Assembly (NCBI RefSeq): GCF_008704855.1
Contig: NZ_CP023691.1
Location: 6,076,001 to 6,140,000, forward strand
Direction of reading: 5' to 3'
Origin: Streptomyces platensis
Lineage (GTDB): Bacteria > Actinomycetota > Actinomycetes > Streptomycetales > Streptomycetaceae
Length of the DNA stretch: 64,000 bases
Positions 37,619-46,762 of the stretch are shown piece after piece. A program made the position numbers and the translations under genes. The notes below the pieces were generated by a model that did no database searches, was not told where the DNA came from, and worked only from the letters and a program-made list of their open reading frames with translations. Each line of letters starts with the position of its first letter. The stretch's first letter is position 1.

Positions 37619-39792
37619 GCGCAGGCGCAGGCCCGGACACCCCGCTCCAGCAGTCCTTCGCCTCCGTACGCCATGGCGACCATGCCATCGGCGCGGGCGT
37701 GCTGGTCGCCGAACGGCTCGTACTGACCTGCGCCCATGTCGTCAACAGCGCACTGGGCAGGGACCGTTTCGCCCAGGAGCCCCCCGGACCCGGCGACACC
37801 GTCACCCTCCGGCTGCCCCATGTCGCGGCCGGGCGCGACCTGGCCGCCCGGGTCTTACGGGAGATGTGGGTGCCGCCGCGGGCCACGGCGGCCGGGAGTG
37901 CGCCCGTCGAGCCCGGCCGGGTGCCGTACCACGGCGATCTCGCCGTCCTGGAGCTGACCGGCGCCGCACCCGACGGCGCCGAACCGGCCCCGTTCCTCCA
38001 GCACAACTACGCCAACGAGACCATCGCCTTATGGGCCAGCGGCAATCCGCTGCCCACGGTGCGCGCCGTGCCCCGGGTCTCCGCGCCGCCCTGGATCGCG
38101 CTGGACGTGCTCGGCGGTGCGCAGGTCACCGAGGGCTTCAGCGGCGGGCCGCTGTGGGACCGCGAGCGGCAGGCCGTGGTCGGCCTGGTCGCGGCCGTGC
38201 ACCGGGCCCCGGACGGGGCCGCCCCCGGGGCCCGGCCGACGACGATGTACGCCATCAGCGTCCCCGCCATCGAGGCCGAACTCCCCACCCTGCCGCCCTC
38301 GGCGGTGCCCACCGCCCGCCGCGGGGTCCAGCAGCTGCTCACCGCGCTGGAGCGGGTACTGAAGGGCCGCGAGGCGGTGCTCGCCTGTGAGGAGCGGCTC
38401 GCCGCCCGGCTCGGCAGGCCCTCCGCGGGCCCGGCCGCCGACCTGGAACGGCTGGTCGGCCTGGCGGTCAGCGTCCGCCGCGGTATCCCCGAACTCCTCG
38501 ACCTGGTACGGGACCACGAGCCGCCGGTCGCCGACCCGTACGACCCGCACGCCCGGCCCGGCCTCTACGGTGCCCGCGAGGACTGGGAGCGCCTGCGCCG
38601 CGCCGCCCGTACGGTCCGCCCCGCCGAATGCCTGACCACCCGCCAACGCCGCGACCTCTCCGGCCTGTTGGCGCACTGCACCCGCACCGATCCCCGCACC
38701 CTCCTGGAACGTGTCCTGCCGCACGCCCCGGAACTGCCCGCCGTCACCGGCCTGGCCGACGCGATGGACGCCCTGGAGGGCTTCAGCTCCACCACCGGGG
38801 CGCCGGTGCCGCCGCTGCTCCAGGGCGTGGTGCGGATCAGCGTCGACGAACGCGCGGCCGGGGTGTACCCGGCCGAGGACCTCGACGCGTGGGTCGAGCG
38901 CGTCGCCGCCCGGTCGGGCGTCGACGAAGCGGCGGTCTGCCAGTTCCGCGCCGATGTCACGGCCGCCGCGGCCCCGGTCCGCACCCCGGTCCCCGTCCGG
39001 CCGGCCACCGGCACCCCGGCGGCCCTCGCCCCCCGCGTCCAGGTGGAGCTGCTGCCCACCGCGACCGGACGCCGCTTCACCTACCAGATCTGGACCTTCG
39101 CCGACCGCCAGCCGCACCGGCTCGCACTGGTCCGCGATGCCGAGGCGGGCAGTGAGCAGGTGGTCGACGACATCCGCCGGGTGCTGCGCACCGAGGTCCG
39201 GGAAGACCCGGAGACCGCCCTGGTGGAGTACTTCCTGCCGTCCGCCTGGCTCGGTCTGGACGTCGACTCCTGGGAATCGCCCGACAGCGACGAGGACGGG
39301 CCGTTCGCGCCCGGGATCACCCGGCGGGTGGTGGTGCGCACCACGGAGCGCTCCCGGGAGAGCTACGCCGGCTGGAAACAGCGAACCGCCGCCCTGCCGC
39401 ACGCCAAACGCCTGGTCCTCGACCACCGGCACACCGACCGCAAGGTCGCCCGCGCACAACTGGAGGTGCACCGCGATGCCGGCACGGTCATCGTGTGCTG
39501 CGAACCGCACCACCACGGCACGCTGTTGCGGCAGTGCGTCCAGGCGGGCGTCCACACCGTGCTGTGGCACCGCGCCGAACACGGCGAGCACATCGCCCAG
39601 GACCTGCTGGCCCTGGTCGACGGCACCGACCACGCCGAGGTACCCGAAGCGGTGCGCCTGGAACGGGCCAGGGCGATGGCCGAGCCGGACCGCGACACCC
39701 ACCACGGCCGCCGGCTGTCCCTGCTCTACGACGCGCCCGACCACCGTCCCCCACAACTCGCCCCGGACGCCTGGGTGCTGACCCAGCCCTGA
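37615..39792 (+). CDS. Trypsin-like protease fused to a VMAP-C-like domain
   Basis: 725 aa, GTG start. Residues 12-220 are a trypsin-fold serine protease with an intact triad: His41 in LTCAHVV, Asp108 in YHGDLAVLEL, Ser176 in TEGFSGGPLW. There is no signal peptide, so it acts in the cytoplasm. A helical middle part (225-460) contains an effector-associated-like helical bundle (TLLERVLPHAPELPAVTGLADAMDALEG). The C-terminal 250 residues (from VQVELLPTATGRRFTYQIW) have features of the vWA-MoxR-associated protein C-terminal domain, with LVEYFLPSAWLGLDVDSWE. It would be the effector of the locus, presumably silent until released. Confidence 0.82.
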   Translation: MSAGAGPDTPLQQSFASVRHGDHAIGAGVLVAERLVLTCAHVVNSALGRDRFAQEPPGPGDTVTLRLPHVAAGRDLAARVLREMWVPPRATAAGSAPVEPGRVPYHGDLAVLELTGAAPDGAEPAPFLQHNYANETIALWASGNPLPTVRAVPRVSAPPWIALDVLGGAQVTEGFSGGPLWDRERQAVVGLVAAVHRAPDGAAPGARPTTMYAISVPAIEAELPTLPPSAVPTARRGVQQLLTALERVLKGREAVLACEERLAARLGRPSAGPAADLERLVGLAVSVRRGIPELLDLVRDHEPPVADPYDPHARPGLYGAREDWERLRRAARTVRPAECLTTRQRRDLSGLLAHCTRTDPRTLLERVLPHAPELPAVTGLADAMDALEGFSSTTGAPVPPLLQGVVRISVDERAAGVYPAEDLDAWVERVAARSGVDEAAVCQFRADVTAAAAPVRTPVPVRPATGTPAALAPRVQVELLPTATGRRFTYQIWTFADRQPHRLALVRDAEAGSEQVVDDIRRVLRTEVREDPETALVEYFLPSAWLGLDVDSWESPDSDEDGPFAPGITRRVVVRTTERSRESYAGWKQRTAALPHAKRLVLDHRHTDRKVARAQLEVHRDAGTVIVCCEPHHHGTLLRQCVQAGVHTVLWHRAEHGEHIAQDLLALVDGTDHAEVPEAVRLERARAMAEPDRDTHHGRRLSLLYDAPDHRPPQLAPDAWVLTQP

Positions 39793-39834
39793 GTGCCGGA
39801 TCCTGGACGCAGTAATGAACGAGGAGAACGTGCG

Positions 39835-40848
39835 GTGACCGGACAGAGCGCAGCAGGCGCACACGACGACCCGGCGGCGGCGCCGGAGGACTGGTGGGTG
39901 TTCCGCGGCCCGTCACCGCTGCCTGCCCCGCCGCCCTGGCGCCACCTGCCCGCCGGCCGAGGGGAGACGCCCCGGGCGCCGTACCTCCTGGAGCGCAACG
40001 AGATCTCCGTCATCAACGCCGCCCTGCATCTGCACCGGCCGCTGCTGGTCACCGGCCGCCCCGGCGCCGGCAAGAGCTCGCTGGCCCGCGCCGTCGCCGA
40101 GGAACTGGGGCTCGGTGACGTCCTGCGCTGGTCGGTCAACAGCCGCTCCACGCTCCAGGACGCCCTCTACCGCTACGACGCCGTGGGCCGCCTCCGGGAG
40201 GCCTCGCTGCGCCGGGAGCGCGAGGCCCCGCACGGCTCCGCGCGCCGCCCCCGGGTCCGGCGCGCCACCGGGGCCGGCGACATCGGCCAGTACCTGCGCC
40301 TCGGCCCGCTCGGCAGCGCCCTGGCGGCCGGCCGCCCCCGGGTCCTGCTCGTCGACGAACTCGACAAGGCCGATATCGACCTGCCCAACGACCTGCTGGT
40401 GGTGCTGGAGGAGGGCGAGTTCGAGATCCCGGAACTGGCCCGGCTGCCCGAGCACCAACAGGAGGTCCAGGTACTGCTGAGCGGAAGCCGGGAGCGGGTC
40501 GCGGTCCACCGCGGCGTGGTCCGCTGCACCCACTTCCCGATCGTCGTGATGACCAGCAACGGCGAACGGGACTTCCCGCCCGCCTTCCTGCGCCGCTGCG
40601 TACGGCTGGATCTGCCGGAGCCGACCGGCGACCGGCTGCGGAAGATCATCGAACACAACCTGGGGGAGCAGGCGGTCGCCGCCGCGGAGGACCTCATCGA
40701 GGTCTTCCACCAGCGCGCGAAGACCCAGACCCTGGCCACCGACCAGCTGCTGGCCGCCGTCCATCTGCGCATCAGCGGCGCCGACCTCACCAAGGAAGAG
40801 CTCCTCGCCGCCGTACTGCACCGCCTCGACGAGTCCATGTCGCCATGA
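39835..40848 (+). CDS. MoxR-type AAA+ ATPase
   Basis: 337 aa, GTG 39835 with GAGGAG 9 nt upstream. The AAA+ core shows Walker A GRPGAGKSSLARA (about 74-81), Walker B VLLVDELDKADIDLPNDLL, the MoxR-type insertion EEGEFEIPELARL, sensor 1 VVMTSNGERDFPPAF and arginine finger FLRRCVRLDL. MoxR ATPases work with vWA proteins as chaperone-like remodelling machines. The gene lies between the protease and a vWA protein, and its stop overlaps the next start (ATGA), which supports a complex of the three products. Confidence 0.9.
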   Translation: MTGQSAAGAHDDPAAAPEDWWVFRGPSPLPAPPPWRHLPAGRGETPRAPYLLERNEISVINAALHLHRPLLVTGRPGAGKSSLARAVAEELGLGDVLRWSVNSRSTLQDALYRYDAVGRLREASLRREREAPHGSARRPRVRRATGAGDIGQYLRLGPLGSALAAGRPRVLLVDELDKADIDLPNDLLVVLEEGEFEIPELARLPEHQQEVQVLLSGSRERVAVHRGVVRCTHFPIVVMTSNGERDFPPAFLRRCVRLDLPEPTGDRLRKIIEHNLGEQAVAAAEDLIEVFHQRAKTQTLATDQLLAAVHLRISGADLTKEELLAAVLHRLDESMSP

Positions 40849-43800
40849 TCGACCGACTGCGACAGGCGATGTCGGCCGCCGGCTACGACCTCGGGGCCAC
40901 GGAACTCCTCGATGTGCTGTGGCTGTCGCGGGCGATGGAGGGGCGTACGGCGGCCGGGACGCCGGGGGATACGGGGGATACGGGGGAGTCGGGGGACTCG
41001 GTGGAGCGTGTGGGTGGGACGGGGAGTACGAGCGGGGTCGGGGACGGGGCCGGGGACGAGGGGGCTGACGGGGGTGGAGAAAGTGGCTTGGCCGGTGGGG
41101 CCGGCGGGGCTGCGGAGGCTGCGGAGGTCGAGGCGGCCGAGTTGGATGCGTCCGAGGTGTCCGGTGGGGCTGATGCGGGAGCGGAGGGTGCCGATGGTGC
41201 CGGTCGTCTCGACGGCCCCGTTCGGCCTGGTGAGTCCTCGGGGGGTGGGGGACCGTCCCGCCGTACTGGGGGCCGCGCCGATGGCACAGGCCCTACGGAC
41301 CGCACCGCTCCCGCTGTCGCCGACGCCACCCCCGCCGCCCCTGACGGCGGCCCCCGCTCCGCGCCCTGCGACCCGCTGACGCCCGCCGTTCCGCCCCGTC
41401 GCGCGCTGTACGCCATGGGCAGCCAGGGCGGCGGGACGGGCGGGGAGCGGGCCCGTCCCGCGCGGGTTCCCGGCGGGCGGGCGCTGCCCGATGCCCAGCA
41501 ACTGGGGCGGGCCCTGCGGCCGTTGCGCCGGTCCCGGGACCACCCGCACCGCACCGTCACCGATATCGAGGCCACCGTCCGGCTCGCCGCCGAGACCGGC
41601 TTCCTCGATGTCGTCTCCCGCCCGGAGCAGGAGCGGTGCCGGTCGGCCGTGCTGCTGGTGGACTGCTCGCCGTCCATGCAGGTGTGGGGCCCGCTCGCGG
41701 CCGAGCTGCGCGCGCTCCTCGCCCGGAGTACGGTCTTCCGTTCCGTCCGCATCCTTCCCGTCGATCCCCAGGATCCGAGCGGCCCGGCGGGGCGCCGGCC
41801 GTCCGCGGGCGCGGCGGTGACCTTCCTGCTGACCGACGGTACGAGCCCGGGATGGCGCAGCCCGCAGGCCGTACGCGCCCTCGCCGCATGGGGCCGCCGC
41901 GGTCCGCTGGCCGTACTGAACCCGCTGCCCCGGCGGCTGTGGCGGGGCACCGCCCTGGATGCCCGGCCCCGGCTCGTGGCCGCACCGGGCGAGTTCGACC
42001 CCCTCGGCCGGCTCATCGTCTGCGATGCGCTCAGTGGCGAGCGCGACCCGGAGGCGGACGGCCTCCTCGCGCTGCCCGTATTGCACCCGACCGCCTCCGC
42101 GCTGGAGCAGTGGGCCGGGCTGCTCACCCGCCCCGGAGTGCCGCATCTGATCGAAACGGCGCTGCTGGACGAGGCGCCTGCCGCGTGCGCCGGGCCCGCC
42201 GTACCCCAGGGCACGGCCGAGGAGTTGCTGTCCCACTTCAGGGGGGCGTTCTCGCCCGAGGCCTACCGCCTCGCCGTCCGCCTCTCGGCGATCCGCCCCC
42301 TGACCACGCCCCTGATGCAGCTGGTGCGCGCCGCCACGATGCGGGACGCCGGGCCCACCCATGTCGCCGAGATCCTGCTCGGTGGCCTCCTGGAGCGCAC
42401 CGACCAGGCGCGGGACGCGGCCGCCGCCCACACCCTGGACCGTGCCCTGGGCGCGCCGGCACCGGGCCATCTCGTCCACCCCGTCTACGACTTCCGCCCC
42501 GGTGTACGGGAGCTGCTGTCCAGCGGACTCGGCGCCGAAGAGGCCGTGGAGGTCGTCGAGGCCGTCGGCCGGTCGCTGGAGCCGTACATGGGGCAGCTGC
42601 CGGACTTCCCGGTCCTGATGGGGGACGCCGAGGGGGAGTTGCGGCTACAGGCGTCGGCGCGGGCCTTCGCGGTGCTGGCCAGCCCGGTGCTGGAGCGGAT
42701 GGGGGGTGTGGTGCCCGAGCTGACCGACCACCCGGTGCCGGCCCAGCGCCGTGCCGTGCCCATGCCCCCGCGTTTCGGTGTCCTCGGGCCCGTCCGCGCC
42801 TGGCGCGGGGCGACGCCGCTCGCGCTGGGCGGCCCGGAGGAACAGGCGCTGCTGGCCGCCCTGTTGCTGCGTCCGGGCCACTCCGCCGCCGCGACCGAGC
42901 TGATTCCCGACCTCTGGGGCGCCGCGCCGCCGCGTCACGCCCTCACGTCGCTGTACGCCTGCGCCGCCCGGCTGAACGCGGCGCTCGGCGCCGACAGCGG
43001 GGCGGGTGCCGGCGCTGATCCCGGCGCTGATACCGGTCCGGACCTCCTGGTCAGGGAGCAGGGCGGGGGCTATGCCCTGCGCCGCCCCGACGGCAGCGCA
43101 CCGGTCCTCGACCTCGATCTCGACCGGGCCGAGCAACTGGTCGGCCGGGCCCGCCGCGCCGAGGATCCGGCCGTGGCCCGCCAACTGCGCGACCGAGCAC
43201 TCGCGTTGTGGGACGGCGAGTCACTCGCCGGGCTGCCGGGGCCGTTCGCCGCGGCTCAGCGCGCCCGGCTGGAGCGCTGGCGCAGCGACCTCGCGAACGG
43301 GCACCACCGCCCCCTCGCCGAGGAGCCCGCACCCGATCCGGCCGGTCCACGGGCCGACGCGGTGGCCCTGCCACCCGAACCGGAGCCGTTCGCAGGGCGT
43401 GCCGAGCACCTCGCCCGTCTGGCCGCCGGATTGACGGGCGGTACGAGCGACGCCCCGCCCTGCCACTTCATCCACGGACCGGCCGGGGTGGGCAAGACAG
43501 CACTCGCGCTGCGCGTCGCCCACGAGGTGGCGGAGCACTTCCCGGACGGACAGCTCTTCCTGGATCTCCGCGGCAGCGCCGCCGAGGCCGAGGACCGGCT
43601 GACGGCGACCGGCGCCCTCGAAGCGCTGCTGCGCGCCCTGGGCGTGCCGGCTGGCCACATCCCCTTGTGGCGCGAGGGGCGGGCGGCCCTCTATCGCTCG
43701 CTGCTGGCTGAACGGCGGGTCCTTGTGGTGCTGGACGATGTGCCTGCCGGCGAGGCGCTCGGCGCCGTTGTCGACGGGTCCGCCGGCATCGATGCACCCG

Positions 43801-46082
43801 CGCCCGCCGATGCACCGTTCGCCGCAGGATCCGACGCGCCCGACGCCGCCGCTTCTGCCCCACCCGCCACCGAGACACCTGACCCCCGCGACGGATCCGC
43901 CGCTTCTGACGCACCCGCCGCCAGTTCCGACGCGGCCGCCACCTCCGCCACCTCCGCCACATCGCCCCTGGCCCCCCTGCTCCCCGGCCGTACGGGCGCA
44001 CCGGGAGCCCGGGGCGGCGGCAGCGCCGTCCTGATCACCGGCCGCGGGTCCCCGCCGCTCGCCCCACTCGCACTACCCACCGAAGCCGTCGAGCTGGCCG
44101 CGCTGACCCCTGCCGAGGCGCAGGAGCTGTTCACCGACCCCGACACCGGCCCCGCAGCGCTCCGGTGGCTCGACGCCCAGCTCTCCCCGGCGGCGCGCCG
44201 GGCCTTCCGCCTCCTCGCCGTGGCGGACACCGCCGGGGCCTCGTCCGCCGACCTCACGTCCGGCGCCGCGGCCGCCCTGCTCGATACCACGGCGGAGCGG
44301 ACCCACTCCCTCCTGGACGAGCTGTGTTCCGTCGGCGCGCTCCACAAGGCGGGCGCCGGCCGCTATCGCTATACGGGCCAAGTGCGCCGCCTCGCCTGCC
44401 GGTCCGCCGATCAGGAGCTGTCGGAGGCGGCCCGCGACGAGGCCCTGGTCCGGCTGCTGACCTGGTATCTGGCCATGGGGCGGCAGGTGCACGCCCTCCG
44501 CTGCCCGGGCGACCGGATGCTCCACGACCTCGCCCGCGTCCCCTCCGACGGCCCCCGGCCCGTCGCGAAGGACCGGGACCGCGCCCTGGCCACCTGGGCG
44601 GAGGAGACTCCTCGGCTGCTCGCCCTCGTCCGCCGTGCCGCGCTGCGCACCCCGGGGATCGTCCGCCAGGCCGCCGATCTCCTGCTGCTCGCCCAGGTGA
44701 CGGCGGACTCCGGGGCGCTGTCCGCCGCGTACGAGCCGGCTGCCCGGACGGTGGCGGCGCGGGCGGCCCGGGACGGTGACGCACGGGCGGAAGGCCGGGC
44801 CCGGGTCGCGCTGGCCGAGGCGTACCTCACGCTGGGCAAGTGCGCCGAGGCCGAGCGCGAGGCGCGGCGCGCCGAGCAACTGGCCGACCGCTCCGGCGAT
44901 TCCCTCACGCGGTTCCGCGCCCCGTATGCGCGCGGCCTCATCGCCCTCCACCAGGGGGAGTACGACATCGCGGAGCGGCAGCTCACCGCGGCCTGGGAAC
45001 AGTGCCGCCGCCGCAACGACCAGCTGGGCGAGGCCGATGCGCTCGCCGCGCTGGCCCGGCTGTGGGCGGCGACCGGCAACAGCGGCGACGCCGTCCTGTT
45101 CGCGGAGCGGAGCGTGGGCGTCCACCGCCGGCTCGCCGACGGCACCGCCCGGCTCGCGCACGGCCGGTACGCCCTGGCCGAAGCGCTGTCGGCCGCGGGC
45201 CGGCACACCGAGGCGCTCCGCGAACTCTTCCAGGCCCTGCCTCTCTTCGAGGAGGACCGCCAGCTTCTGTGGGCGGGGCGGACCCGCTGCCGGACGGCCG
45301 AGGCGATGGTCGCCCTGATCCGCCCCGGCGAAGCGGTGACCGCCGCCGAGGACGCGGCGAAACGGCTGCTGGTGCCGGGCGGCGAACGGTGGCGGGCCGA
45401 CGCCCTGACCGCACTGGGCCACGCCGAGACCGCCCTGGGCCGCAAGCAGAGCGCCCAGGCACACTGGCGCGAAGCCCTCGCCGTCCACGAGGAGTTCGGC
45501 ACCCCGGGAGCCCACCCCCTCCGCGCACTCCTACGCGACAGGGAGGGCGGCACCCCCACGTCCGGCCGCCCCCGCAGGCCCGGCCCCTCCCGCACCGCCG
45601 ACCTCGCACGCACCGGCACGACCCTCCGCGACCTGACCGCCGCCCTCCGCACCCTGACCGACCACCTACGCCTCCAGCCCCCCACCGACAAGCCGGACGA
45701 CCACCCCTCCGGTCCGCCCACCCCCTCCACACCCTCGAATCCCTCGACACCATCGAGTCCGAACTCACCACCACGCTCACCGACTTCCCCCACCACACCC
45801 GCCCCCGCGCACCACCCTCCACCACCTCCGCACCTCCCTGGAATCCCTGACCTCCCCTCAGTCCCTCCCGCCCCCGTCACCCGCCATCGCCGAGGCAGCG
45901 GCAGCGGTCCGCGAGCTGGCACGGCGGATGGCTCCGTAGGCAGAAGGCTCCGCCGTCGGAACGCTCAAGTCGGCGTCCACGTGAGGTGGTTGAGCGCGAG
46001 GAGATCCGCGGCACTCCACAAACAGTTATTCGCAAAGAAGTCTTCGCAAAGAATTGTTTGCAGTTTAGGCTGCGCGTCATGA
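40845..46082 (+). CDS. vWA-SARP/BTAD-NB-ARC-TPR regulator, C-terminus frameshifted
   Basis: Literal frame 1745 aa. Order: N-terminal helix as in SAV_2336-type proteins (1-35); acidic Gly/Ala linker to ~185; vWA domain with MIDAS start VLLVDCSPSM (Asp273); AfsR/SARP winged helix (from 643) and BTAD; NB-ARC with Walker A GPAGVGKT (878-885) and Walker B VLVVLDDVP (964), interrupted by a ~75-residue Ala/Pro/Asp-rich insert; helical arm; TPR array (about 1250-1540). Third-position GC shows coding leaves this frame near 45.70 kb, continues in a second frame to about 45.82 kb, then a third to a TAG at 45937-45939 (ending VRELARRMAP). The literal frame instead runs through the arsR promoter. Probable sensor/switch subunit for the protease locus. 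Confidence 0.8.
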   Translation: MIDRLRQAMSAAGYDLGATELLDVLWLSRAMEGRTAAGTPGDTGDTGESGDSVERVGGTGSTSGVGDGAGDEGADGGGESGLAGGAGGAAEAAEVEAAELDASEVSGGADAGAEGADGAGRLDGPVRPGESSGGGGPSRRTGGRADGTGPTDRTAPAVADATPAAPDGGPRSAPCDPLTPAVPPRRALYAMGSQGGGTGGERARPARVPGGRALPDAQQLGRALRPLRRSRDHPHRTVTDIEATVRLAAETGFLDVVSRPEQERCRSAVLLVDCSPSMQVWGPLAAELRALLARSTVFRSVRILPVDPQDPSGPAGRRPSAGAAVTFLLTDGTSPGWRSPQAVRALAAWGRRGPLAVLNPLPRRLWRGTALDARPRLVAAPGEFDPLGRLIVCDALSGERDPEADGLLALPVLHPTASALEQWAGLLTRPGVPHLIETALLDEAPAACAGPAVPQGTAEELLSHFRGAFSPEAYRLAVRLSAIRPLTTPLMQLVRAATMRDAGPTHVAEILLGGLLERTDQARDAAAAHTLDRALGAPAPGHLVHPVYDFRPGVRELLSSGLGAEEAVEVVEAVGRSLEPYMGQLPDFPVLMGDAEGELRLQASARAFAVLASPVLERMGGVVPELTDHPVPAQRRAVPMPPRFGVLGPVRAWRGATPLALGGPEEQALLAALLLRPGHSAAATELIPDLWGAAPPRHALTSLYACAARLNAALGADSGAGAGADPGADTGPDLLVREQGGGYALRRPDGSAPVLDLDLDRAEQLVGRARRAEDPAVARQLRDRALALWDGESLAGLPGPFAAAQRARLERWRSDLANGHHRPLAEEPAPDPAGPRADAVALPPEPEPFAGRAEHLARLAAGLTGGTSDAPPCHFIHGPAGVGKTALALRVAHEVAEHFPDGQLFLDLRGSAAEAEDRLTATGALEALLRALGVPAGHIPLWREGRAALYRSLLAERRVLVVLDDVPAGEALGAVVDGSAGIDAPAPADAPFAAGSDAPDAAASAPPATETPDPRDGSAASDAPAASSDAAATSATSATSPLAPLLPGRTGAPGARGGGSAVLITGRGSPPLAPLALPTEAVELAALTPAEAQELFTDPDTGPAALRWLDAQLSPAARRAFRLLAVADTAGASSADLTSGAAAALLDTTAERTHSLLDELCSVGALHKAGAGRYRYTGQVRRLACRSADQELSEAARDEALVRLLTWYLAMGRQVHALRCPGDRMLHDLARVPSDGPRPVAKDRDRALATWAEETPRLLALVRRAALRTPGIVRQAADLLLLAQVTADSGALSAAYEPAARTVAARAARDGDARAEGRARVALAEAYLTLGKCAEAEREARRAEQLADRSGDSLTRFRAPYARGLIALHQGEYDIAERQLTAAWEQCRRRNDQLGEADALAALARLWAATGNSGDAVLFAERSVGVHRRLADGTARLAHGRYALAEALSAAGRHTEALRELFQALPLFEEDRQLLWAGRTRCRTAEAMVALIRPGEAVTAAEDAAKRLLVPGGERWRADALTALGHAETALGRKQSAQAHWREALAVHEEFGTPGAHPLRALLRDREGGTPTSGRPRRPGPSRTADLARTGTTLRDLTAALRTLTDHLRLQPPTDKPDDHPSGPPTPSTPSNPSTPSSPNSPPRSPTSPTTPAPAHHPPPPPHLPGIPDLPSVPPAPVTRHRRGSGSGPRAGTADGSVGRRLRRRNAQVGVHVRWLSARRSAALHKQLFAKKSSQRIVCSLGCAS
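46029..46062. promoter_or_regulatory. ArsR-type operator: direct and inverted repeats
   Basis: TTCGCAAAGAA occurs at 46029-46039 and 46043-46053 (14-bp period), and GCAAAGAATTGTTTGC (46046-46061) is a palindrome with one mismatched pair. The AT-rich stretch lies 17-50 bp upstream of the ArsR-like start, as expected for an autoregulated HTH repressor controlling itself and the coupled MFS gene. Confidence 0.65.
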
Positions 46083-46762
46083 CTGACCTCCACGGCATGA
46101 CCGACCCGCAGGAGAAGCCGCCCGGTCCGGACGCAGGGGCGAACGCGGCCGTACTGGACTCGAAGGGGCTGCGGGCCCTGGCGCACCCGCTCCGCCTTGA
46201 GTTGGTCGGGCTGCTGCGGCAGCACGGCCCGTCCACGGCCACCCGGCTCGCCGAGCGGCTCGGCGTCAACTCGGGCTCCGCCAGTTACCACCTGCGCCAG
46301 TTGGGTGCGGCGGGATTCGTCGAGGAGGACGCGGAGCGCGGGAACGCACGGGAGCGCTGGTGGCGTTCGGTGCATCAGTCCACGTGGTTCAACGACCCGG
46401 AGCTGGCCGAGCGGGAGCCCGAGGCCGCACTGGCCTATCTGCAATCCGTCGCGGCCCGCTACACCCTGCGTACCCAACGCGCGCTCGGCGAGCTTCAGAC
46501 GATGCCCCGCGCCTGGCGGGACACGTTCGACATGAGTGATTGGCCGCTGCGGCTCACGCCCGCGGAAGCGGCGGCGCTGCACGACGAATTGCGGGACGTC
46601 GTCTCCCGGTACCGGCGGGATACACCGGAGGGGGCGACCGAGGCTCCCGACGGCGCGGAGCGCGTCTCCGTGATCACACAGATCCTGCCCGAACCCGGGG
46701 AGCCCTCCGCGCCCGACGGCCGCCCCGGCGCCGGGGGAGCGGCAGAGGCGCAGACCTCGTGA
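46079..46762 (+). CDS. ArsR-like winged-helix regulator
   Basis: 227 aa. A winged helix occupies about residues 25-105: LRALAHPLRLELVGLLRQHGPSTATRLAERLGVNSGSASYHLRQLGAAGFVEE, followed by a wing with NARERWW. No cysteine metal site is present, so this is an HTH_20-type regulator sensing a small molecule or acting through its C-terminal helical domain, not an arsenic sensor. ATG 46079 is used; ATG 46097 is in frame. The stop overlaps the MFS start (GTGA), a common regulator-efflux pairing. Confidence 0.85.
   Translation: MTDLHGMTDPQEKPPGPDAGANAAVLDSKGLRALAHPLRLELVGLLRQHGPSTATRLAERLGVNSGSASYHLRQLGAAGFVEEDAERGNARERWWRSVHQSTWFNDPELAEREPEAALAYLQSVAARYTLRTQRALGELQTMPRAWRDTFDMSDWPLRLTPAEAAALHDELRDVVSRYRRDTPEGATEAPDGAERVSVITQILPEPGEPSAPDGRPGAGGAAEAQTS

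Noticed and set aside
37151..45939. Interpretation as a biosynthetic-cluster SARP activator locus
   Set aside because: BTAD and winged helix are embedded in a vWA-STAND-TPR protein next to protease and MoxR genes; no biosynthetic enzymes are nearby.
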